A model generated the notes under the pieces. The model did no database searches. It saw only the letters and a list, made by a program, of their open reading frames with translations, and was not told where the DNA came from. Positions 1 through 4,716 of a stretch of DNA of 11,124 nucleotides are shown piece after piece. Positions within the stretch are counted from its first letter, which is position 1. Every line of letters begins with the position of its first letter. Origin of the DNA: Pseudomonadota bacterium (GTDB lineage Bacteria; Bdellovibrionota_B; Oligoflexia; Oligoflexales; JAPPIL01); contig JAPPIL010000081.1 of the NCBI GenBank assembly GCA_028877195.1, positions 1 through 11,124 of the forward strand, written 5' to 3'. Position numbers and translations under genes: made by a program.

Positions 1-591
1 TTCTTTGTCTTCGCTGACATCGTTGACCTCTATCAGACCGATCTCCCAGATTCCTTCAACAGGCACGAAAGCCTTGACCATCGGCGCATAGGTAGGGAAA
101 GGGCGATGATAGGCAAGATAACCGCTGCCATGCTCATGACCACCTTGAGGCACAAGTCCCTTACCAGCTGTAATACTGACATAACTGCGAGGGAGTTCAG
201 CAGTAACCAAAGCAGTGTTTGGTGTGCCTTTATCTAAAAATTCAAAGTCCAAATTAAAGCTAACATGCTTCCACTTTTTCTCTACCGTCAGACCCGCATA
301 TGAAGAGGACTTGATAGAACGCAGCATTACATCCTTGCTGCTATCGTCATCCTCATCGTGGTCTTCGGCATCTTCATCTTCTTCGGCTCCCCTACGTCGG
401 GTAAGGTTATCATCGGATAGAGACAAGCCCCAACCATAGTAAAACGTAAACTTTTTCTTCTTTTTGCCACTGTCCATGTGATGATGATCGCTGCCATCAG
501 CAGTGCCGCTAACCTCGTGCGATGACTCCGCCATCAATGGACTCATCCACATCAGCCCAAAGAAGAGGGCAACAACACAAAAACGACGCAT
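1..591 (-). CDS. Exported, possibly porin-like outer-membrane protein, N-terminal part (runs off left edge)
   Basis: Reading the minus strand from the ATG at 591 gives 197 open codons that continue past the window edge. Residues 1-21 look like a type I signal peptide: basic MRR, a hydrophobic core, and a likely cut after LMA at 21. The mature start is histidine-rich (HHH at 36-38), then a run of five lysines (43-47), then an aromatic stretch (FTFYYGWGLSL, 48-58). A strongly acidic segment of mostly Glu/Asp follows at about 70-87. Further on, alternating aromatic and polar residues (FNLDFEFLD, 112-120; SYVSITAGKGLVPQGG, 136-151) resemble beta-barrel strands and the TAG..PxGG segment of porins. 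A good ribosome binding site supports the start. I do not recognise the family; porin-like is an inference from strand pattern only. Export is well supported, function is not. Confidence 0.7.
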   Translation of the reverse strand, partial: MRRFCVVALFFGLMWMSPLMAESSHEVSGTADGSDHHHMDSGKKKKKFTFYYGWGLSLSDDNLTRRRGAEEDEDAEDHDEDDDSSKDVMLRSIKSSSYAGLTVEKKWKHVSFNLDFEFLDKGTPNTALVTAELPRSYVSITAGKGLVPQGGHEHGSGYLAYHRPFPTYAPMVKAFVPVEGIWEIGLIEVNDVSEDKE

Positions 592-597
592 AATGAA

Positions 598-603
598 TCT
601 CCT
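598..603 (-). promoter_or_regulatory. Ribosome binding site of the exported protein
   Basis: On the minus strand the hexamer AGGAGA lies 6 bases before the ATG at 591. This is the clearest Shine-Dalgarno sequence in the window and fixes the start of the leftward exported-protein gene. Confidence 0.75.
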
Positions 604-657
604 AGCCAATTGTTACTAAAAAAACTTTACAAAGAAAAAACCAAAAGAAAAATCCCA

Positions 658-703
658 CTAACTAATAGCCTAGTTCGCTAAAAAAATAAAATCAATTAGT
701 TAG
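658..703. repeat. Perfect 9-bp inverted repeat with 28-base spacer
   Basis: CTAACTAAT at 658-666 is the exact reverse complement of ATTAGTTAG at 695-703, with arm centres 37 bp apart. A second, mutually exclusive pairing exists: CGCTAA (676-681) with TTAGCG (700-705). The repeat lies between the divergent genes and upstream of the rightward -10 box, so it could be a split operator or an RNA hairpin in the leader of the leftward gene. A/T-rich arms make chance occurrence more likely than for a GC-rich dyad. Confidence 0.5.
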
Positions 704-725
704 CGTAATCTTTCCCTGCTTGAAC

Positions 726-734
726 TGCTAAAAT
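726..734 (+). promoter_or_regulatory. Candidate extended -10 promoter for the iron-sulfur pair
   Basis: TGCTAAAAT reads as an extended -10 element (TGN followed by TAAAAT, five of six matches to TATAAT). It lies 46 bp before the ATG of the A-type protein gene. I found no good -35 hexamer 16-18 bases upstream, which is acceptable for an extended -10 promoter but lowers confidence. Confidence 0.35.
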
Positions 735-780
735 AATCTATGCTACACCCAACGGCAGTGAATTGATAACTGGACTTGAT

Positions 781-1128
781 ATGTCTGTAACCCTTACCCA
801 ACATGCGATAGACAAGGCAGTCGCACTCAACAAAAACAACCAATCGCTGCGCCTTTATCTCGCGGGCAAAGGTTGTGATGGATTTTACTATGGGGTGTGT
901 TTTGACGACCGTAGCGCCGAAGACTTGTGCTTTCCACAACCAAGCACAGCTACCCCAGATATAAATGTCATCGTTGACCCAGATACGCTTGAGTTTACAA
1001 AAGGATCAACGATAACTTGGGAAACAACGAAAGAAGGTGCTGGATTCCTGGTTCAAAACCCTAACCATCGCAAATACCGCGGTAAGTTTTTTAAAAAATC
1101 AACTTGGCAACAACGGCTACAGTCGTGA
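781..1128 (+). CDS. A-type iron-sulfur carrier-like protein (IscA/HesB fold) lacking the C-terminal CxC
   Basis: The 115-residue product has the layout of the A-type carriers (IscA, ErpA, SufA, HesB), which hand Fe-S clusters to target apoproteins in the cytosol. Seen: a helix-like N-terminus (TLTQHAIDKAVAL, 4-16), the strand and loop LRLYLAGKGCDGFYYG (23-38) matching the family's GCSGFxY segment with the first ligand cysteine at C32, and the late motif GAGFLVQNPN (86-95) matching GFxFxNPN. The family normally ends soon after in CGCGxSF with two further ligand cysteines. Here the tail is basic (HRKYRGKFFKK) and has no cysteine. Other cysteines are C40 and C50. ATG 781 is preferred over TTG 763 because the homology starts there and GGA lies 5 bases upstream. 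The ferredoxin gene follows by 13 bases. Classical three-cysteine cluster binding is unlikely; a scaffold, partner or differently liganded role is inferred. Confidence 0.75.
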   Translation: MSVTLTQHAIDKAVALNKNNQSLRLYLAGKGCDGFYYGVCFDDRSAEDLCFPQPSTATPDINVIVDPDTLEFTKGSTITWETTKEGAGFLVQNPNHRKYRGKFFKKSTWQQRLQS

Positions 1129-1141
1129 GTGCTGTGCGCCC

Positions 1142-1444
1142 GTGAAGACCTGCAAAGTTGTCATTCGTTGCCCCGCTAAATCTCCGCGCACGTATGAAAT
1201 ACGAAACGGACTTGGCTTTCAAGCGCTAGCCGCCAAGTATAAGGACACCGCACTTGAATTTGGCTGTCGCAACGCAGACTGCGGGATATGTGTTCTGCGC
1301 GTGGTGGCAGGCATGGACAATCTCTATCCTCGTAACACCAAAGAAAGTGATTTTTTACAGGCAATGCGGGCTGACCCCGACGAACGCCTCGCTTGTCAGG
1401 CCCGCATCAAAGGCGACATCTGTGTTGAGTTGAGTGATTGCTAG
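1142..1444 (+). CDS. [2Fe-2S] ferredoxin, plant/adrenodoxin-type fold
   Basis: The 100-residue product carries the [2Fe-2S] signature CRNADCGIC with C42, C47 and C50, and a fourth ligand C85 in LACQARIKGD. The spacing CX4CX2C-X34-C is typical of plant-type ferredoxins, soluble one-electron carriers in the cytosol. The beta strand KVVIRCP, the variable loop and the C-terminal GDICVEL strand fit a beta-grasp fold. C10 and C100 are extra. The reading frame has no ATG near the fold: GTG 1142 begins just before the first strand, while GTG 1037 would add 35 non-ferredoxin residues inside the preceding gene. GTG 1142 is therefore chosen, although its ribosome binding site is weak (GTGAG at 1125-1129) and translation is probably coupled to the A-type gene that stops 13 bases earlier. 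The likely shared transcript suggests cluster delivery or electron transfer in one pathway. Confidence 0.85.
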   Translation: MKTCKVVIRCPAKSPRTYEIRNGLGFQALAAKYKDTALEFGCRNADCGICVLRVVAGMDNLYPRNTKESDFLQAMRADPDERLACQARIKGDICVELSDC

Positions 1445-1456
1445 TCGTGCCACTCA
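1431..1456. terminator. Weak stem-loop between convergent genes
   Basis: TGAGTG (1431-1436) pairs with CACTCA (1451-1456) around a 14-base loop that spans the ferredoxin stop and reaches the lipoprotein stop. There is no U-run on either side, so it is at best a weak bidirectional terminator. The gap between the two stop codons is only 9 bases. Confidence 0.25.
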
Positions 1457-2659
1457 CTCGTTAGTATCATCTTCGCTATCATCGTCTTCGTTGTTACCCT
1501 CGCTGGCTTCGGCGTAAGCTTTAGCTATCCACGCTACCGCGGCTGTCTTCAGCTTGCCGCTTTCAATGAACACTATCTTATTGGTGATTTTAACTTTGCT
1601 ATCGGCATCACCGTCAGGCTCACGGTCAACCCACATCGCCATCTTGTCAGCTGTCAGCGGCAAGTCAAATTTGGTGTAATTGAAGGTGGTTGTCTCCTCA
1701 TTTTCATCGCCCTTATGAAACATCATGGCTGTGCTGCTTCTCTTCACCCAGAAGCTATCTCTTGCCCCTAGCCCCGCTTGAATGCCGTCGGCATCGTCAA
1801 AGAACTCGACAATACTTGACTGTTCACTAGTATCAGGCGGCAGAGTCATGCCTTTTGGATAATCTGCGTTAAAATAAACGAGGTGGTTCTCTGTGTAGAG
1901 GATTAAACTGTCTGCTCTTAAGTAAAGTATTTTGGGCACACGCTTAAGTGCGTAAAAACATTGTGTGAGGTTGCGGCGTATGTAATCAGGACGGTCTGCA
2001 GGCTTAATCGAATACTTGACTGCGATACTCCTGTTGGATCTTTTGGGATCGTTAGCGCATTGATGCGCGGCATTATCCTCTAGTTTGTAGGTGGCTGTGT
2101 CTTTTGCTAGGCTTGTGTTTGTGCTTTGTGCCCAGTAAAGATTATCGCCGTTGCCCTTCTCATCCTTAACCCAGTAGTATTTGCTGCCATACTTGTTATC
2201 GTCAACAGCATCTTCGGCAGCGCTGTAGTGGTGTATGTTGTAAATGTTTTGATCCAACTCAAGGTCAGCTGGGTTCTCATATTTGCCATCAGTAATCTTT
2301 CGGATTTGCACGAGGGTGTTTTCTGTTTCATCGTAAACCCAACTCTGCCCTTTGGCGCAATTTTCATCGCAGTTTGATGCGGCGACATCAAGATAACCAG
2401 GGTCGGAGATCAGTAGAGTTTGCGTTGGAGAAATCTTGCCCATTATCTTGACGCTACTGAGTATCTGCGTCAGCTCCGCGTCTGTCCAAGAATCACCGTC
2501 TTTTGTTTTTTTGAGACCCGTTACCTCGTCGCTTTCATCTAGGACAACTGTGTACGCGCCCGTGAGATTGAAACCATCTAAACTGTTATGTTGTGTAGAG
2601 CATGACAGCAGCAGCAAACACCAAGACAGGCAAAGCTCTATCCGCACTCTAAAAGACAT
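1454..2659 (-). CDS. Lipoprotein of unknown function with acidic tail
   Basis: The 401-residue product starts with a lipoprotein signal: basic residues at 4 and 6, a hydrophobic run (LCLSWCLLLLS, 9-19) and a lipobox LLSC with the lipidated cysteine at C20. It should be anchored in the outer or inner membrane facing the periplasm or surface. The remainder is rich in Asp, Asn, Lys and Tyr with many short strand-like stretches and no motif I can assign. Four cysteines remain after C20 (in SNCDENC, HQCAND and TQCFY), enough for two disulfides. Residues 384-401 form a low-complexity acidic tail (NNEDDDSEDD). A GGGAAAG at 2663-2669 a few bases before the ATG is an acceptable ribosome binding site. 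It is convergent with the ferredoxin gene and divergent from metG. The strong hydrophobicity of the antisense frame is a side effect of its codons. No family recognised. Confidence 0.8.
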   Translation of the reverse strand: MSFRVRIELCLSWCLLLLSCSTQHNSLDGFNLTGAYTVVLDESDEVTGLKKTKDGDSWTDAELTQILSSVKIMGKISPTQTLLISDPGYLDVAASNCDENCAKGQSWVYDETENTLVQIRKITDGKYENPADLELDQNIYNIHHYSAAEDAVDDNKYGSKYYWVKDEKGNGDNLYWAQSTNTSLAKDTATYKLEDNAAHQCANDPKRSNRSIAVKYSIKPADRPDYIRRNLTQCFYALKRVPKILYLRADSLILYTENHLVYFNADYPKGMTLPPDTSEQSSIVEFFDDADGIQAGLGARDSFWVKRSSTAMMFHKGDENEETTTFNYTKFDLPLTADKMAMWVDREPDGDADSKVKITNKIVFIESGKLKTAAVAWIAKAYAEASEGNNEDDDSEDDTNE

Positions 2660-2686
2660 TTACTTTCCCAATTACCGCATTATAGT
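2659..2686 (+). promoter_or_regulatory. Candidate promoter for metG
   Basis: TTTACT (2659-2664, four of six matches to TTGACA) and TATAGT (2681-2686, five of six to TATAAT) are separated by 16 bases. Transcription would begin near 2693, almost on the ATG at 2695, implying a leaderless message or use of a start further in. The -35 box overlaps the opposing lipoprotein start codon. Confidence 0.4.
2679..2684 (-). promoter_or_regulatory. Candidate -10 box for the lipoprotein gene
   Basis: On the minus strand this is a perfect TATAAT, about 20 bases before the lipoprotein ATG at 2659. The best -35 candidate 16 bases further upstream (TTCCGA) matches only three of six positions and lies inside the metG start region. 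The box overlaps the candidate -10 of metG on the other strand. Confidence 0.45.
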
Positions 2687-2694
2687 CTCCACCG

Positions 2695-4419
2695 ATGGAA
2701 TCGGAACTACCGCACGTGATGTTTAGTGATTTTGTTGGTGGGTCGCCACTAGCTTATCAGGGTGGCTCGCAGGGCAAGCGACGCATCATCATGACCACTG
2801 CGTTGCCGTATGCCAATGGCGACATTCACATCGGTCATCTTTACGAGCATTTCATTACCGACTTTTGGGTGCGTTATCAAAAAATGTGCGGCAATTTCTG
2901 CTTATCAATATGTGCCGACGACACGCATGGCACGCCGATTATGGTCGCCGCCCAAAAACAAAACATCACCCCCGAAGAACTCATAGCCGCAGTTTCAGCA
3001 TCGCACAAGCAGGACTTCGCAGCCTTTGATGTTGAATTTGACAACTACTCCTCAACGCATTCAGAAACCAACAAGCAGCTGTGCGAATATGTTTATAGCA
3101 TATTAGAAGAGCTAGATTATCTGGAGACCAAAACCGTTCAACAGAGCTACTGTCAGCGCTGTGCGATGTTCTTGCCCGACCGTTATGTGCGGGGAGACTG
3201 TCCTCAATGTGGTGCGGTGGAACAGTATGGCGATCAGTGTGAATCCTGTAGTTCCACCTATAACTCTGCTGACTTGAAGAATGGCAAGTGTGTGCTGTGC
3301 GGTGAGCGAGCGATTACAAAAGAATCTTCGCACCTCTTCTTTATTCTGCCCGCTTTTGAAGACTGGCTACGAGGATGGATAGACTACTGTGTTGCGGATG
3401 ATGTTGGCAAAAAACTAGAAGAATGGCTAGATGCAGGGCTCAAGGAGTGGTGTATATCAAGGGATGCTCCTTACTTTGGTTTTGAAATTCCTGACCAGCC
3501 GCATAAGTACTTTTACGTTTGGCTTGATGCACCGCTCGGTTATCTTGCTGCCACTAAAGAGTGGTGTGAACGCAATGACCATGACTTTAAGCGTTTGTGG
3601 AATGACAAGCAGACCGAGATACACTGTAACATCGGCAAAGATATTGTTTACTTCCATGCCCTGTTCTTACCAGCCATGCTGGAAGCAGTGGGTTTCAACC
3701 CCCCGTCGCAACTATGCGTGCATGGCATGCTGACCGCTAATGGCGAGAAGCTTTCCAAATCACGTGGCACGTTTATCAAGGCCAAGACTTACCTCAAGCA
3801 TCTTCAACCCGAATGGTTGCGCTACTATTTTGCTACCAAGATAAATGGCAATAGCAATGATGTTGACTTTTCTTTCGCTGACTTCAAGGCGCGGGTTAAC
3901 TCTGACCTCATCGGCAAGATTACCAACCTTGCCTCACGCAGTGCCCAGATGCTACACAAACATTTTGCGGGCAAGCTTGGCACGCTTGATGAGGATGGGT
4001 TGGCGATGTTGGAAAAGACCAGGATACGCGGTGGAGGTGTCGCTGGCTGCTACGAAGAACGGGATTTTGCTCGTGCAATGCTCATCATTCGGGCGATGAT
4101 CAGCGATGCCAACGCTTATTTCAACAGCATGAAGCCATGGGAAAGCGTCAAGTCAGCCCCAGATGATGCCCATTGCGTGTTGACCAATGCGTTGAATATC
4201 TTTCGTCTTGCCAGTATCTATCTGAAACCGATTATCCCGCGCTATTGCGCCAAGGTAGAGCAACTATTCAACGAGCAGCCATACCGTTGGTCAAGCGCCG
4301 AGAGTCAGCTTGAGGAGCATCAGCTCAATACGTTTGTGCCATTAGCGACACGCATTGAAGACCAAGCCCTCACCGCTATGCAGGAGCAAACCATCGCGGA
4401 ACAGCGTGCCCATGTCTGA
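2695..4419 (+). CDS. metG: Methionyl-tRNA synthetase
   Basis: Class I synthetase that charges tRNA(Met) with methionine in the cytosol using ATP. Seen in order: first strand and ALPYANGDIHIGH with the HIGH motif at 45-48; the connective domain with four CxxC pairs (C153/C156, C169/C172, C182/C185, C199/C202), the doubled zinc knuckle of the long proteobacterial MetG type; WLDAP (276-280) by the methionine pocket; KLSKS (352-356), the KMSKS signature; then the anticodon-binding helical bundle, with LRYY and the MKPW segment. The protein is 574 residues against about 677 in E. coli because it stops after the helical bundle and lacks the C-terminal Trbp111-like tRNA-binding/dimerisation domain, so it is probably monomeric. 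The start is uncertain: ATG 2695 has no ribosome binding site, and ATG 2719 or GTG 2716 are alternatives. It must begin before KRRIIMTTALP, which forms the first strand. The following small gene overlaps its stop. Confidence 0.95.
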   Translation: MESELPHVMFSDFVGGSPLAYQGGSQGKRRIIMTTALPYANGDIHIGHLYEHFITDFWVRYQKMCGNFCLSICADDTHGTPIMVAAQKQNITPEELIAAVSASHKQDFAAFDVEFDNYSSTHSETNKQLCEYVYSILEELDYLETKTVQQSYCQRCAMFLPDRYVRGDCPQCGAVEQYGDQCESCSSTYNSADLKNGKCVLCGERAITKESSHLFFILPAFEDWLRGWIDYCVADDVGKKLEEWLDAGLKEWCISRDAPYFGFEIPDQPHKYFYVWLDAPLGYLAATKEWCERNDHDFKRLWNDKQTEIHCNIGKDIVYFHALFLPAMLEAVGFNPPSQLCVHGMLTANGEKLSKSRGTFIKAKTYLKHLQPEWLRYYFATKINGNSNDVDFSFADFKARVNSDLIGKITNLASRSAQMLHKHFAGKLGTLDEDGLAMLEKTRIRGGGVAGCYEERDFARAMLIIRAMISDANAYFNSMKPWESVKSAPDDAHCVLTNALNIFRLASIYLKPIIPRYCAKVEQLFNEQPYRWSSAESQLEEHQLNTFVPLATRIEDQALTAMQEQTIAEQRAHV

Positions 4420-4690
4420 CACCCACCTCACGACGTTAAACTACACTTACTGCTACTATGTATTTCGCAGCCGTCAAGCGGGGGTAACAGCAATCTATGA
4501 CCCAACCCAACAGCTGTATGTCTACAACTCCTACTGCCTTGAACAGAAACTGCTCAAGGAAATTTACAGTATTGAATTTGGATTTCTTGATGATGCGCTC
4601 GCACATATCAACACGGAATTCGGCAATTGGGAGTTTCGTAACATCCTGCTCAAGAAGCCAGCCTGCAATGGTTGCGACAATGCCCAGTAA
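4412..4690 (+). CDS. Small protein of unknown function with C-terminal CxxC, coupled to metG
   Basis: ATG 4412 overlaps the metG stop codon (4417-4419) by 8 bases and opens a 92-residue frame ending in TAA. This arrangement suggests translational coupling to metG. The product is rich in tyrosine and other aromatics, with strand-like segments (YTYCYYVF, 11-18; VTAIYD, 25-30; QLYVYN, 34-39), a helix-like region (CLEQKLLKEIYSIEFGFLDDALAHI, given here as 42-66 in outline: Leu/Glu/Asp-rich) and the end KPACNGCDNAQ with C85 and C88 as a CxxC pair. C14 and C42 are further cysteines. No signal peptide or membrane segment. The regular strand-strand-helix pattern and overlap with metG make it a likely real gene. 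I do not recognise the family; metal or thiol chemistry through CxxC is only an inference. Confidence 0.65.
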   Translation: MSDTHLTTLNYTYCYYVFRSRQAGVTAIYDPTQQLYVYNSYCLEQKLLKEIYSIEFGFLDDALAHINTEFGNWEFRNILLKKPACNGCDNAQ

Positions 4691-4716
4691 GCACTGGAGC
4701 AAAGCAATGTTCCTCC

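Larger units (their letters stand above)
592..780. other. Divergent A-rich intergenic region between exported-protein gene and iron-sulfur pair
   Basis: This 189-bp gap is the only sizeable non-coding stretch in the window. It is very A-rich on the plus strand, with A-runs at 618-624, 635-640, 648-652 and 680-686, which on the minus strand would form a T-rich leader for the exported-protein gene. It holds a 9-bp inverted repeat (658-703), an extended -10 box facing right (726-734) and the leftward ribosome binding site. I could not pick a convincing -35/-10 pair for the leftward gene. A TTG codon at 763 could extend the rightward gene by six residues. Confidence 0.7.

Noticed and set aside
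215..439. Plus-strand serine-rich open frame
   Set aside because: It is antisense to the Glu/Asp-rich block of the exported protein; the serine run is just the complement of acidic codons.
592..780. Possible small RNA or tRNA gene in the largest intergenic gap
   Set aside because: No cloverleaf, no T-loop consensus and no GC-rich stem followed by a U-run; only the A/T-rich inverted repeat is visible.
700..939. Minus-strand frame across the iron-sulfur promoter region
   Set aside because: It runs through both non-coding sequence and the antisense of the A-type gene, with no recognisable motif.
2126..2377. Plus-strand very hydrophobic frame resembling a membrane protein
   Set aside because: It lies antisense within the lipoprotein gene; the hydrophobic residues are the expected complement of Asp/Asn/Lys/Tyr codons. 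No ribosome binding site.
4691..4716. GGAG/CTCC pairing between convergent genes as a terminator
   Set aside because: Only four base pairs with a long loop and no U-run.
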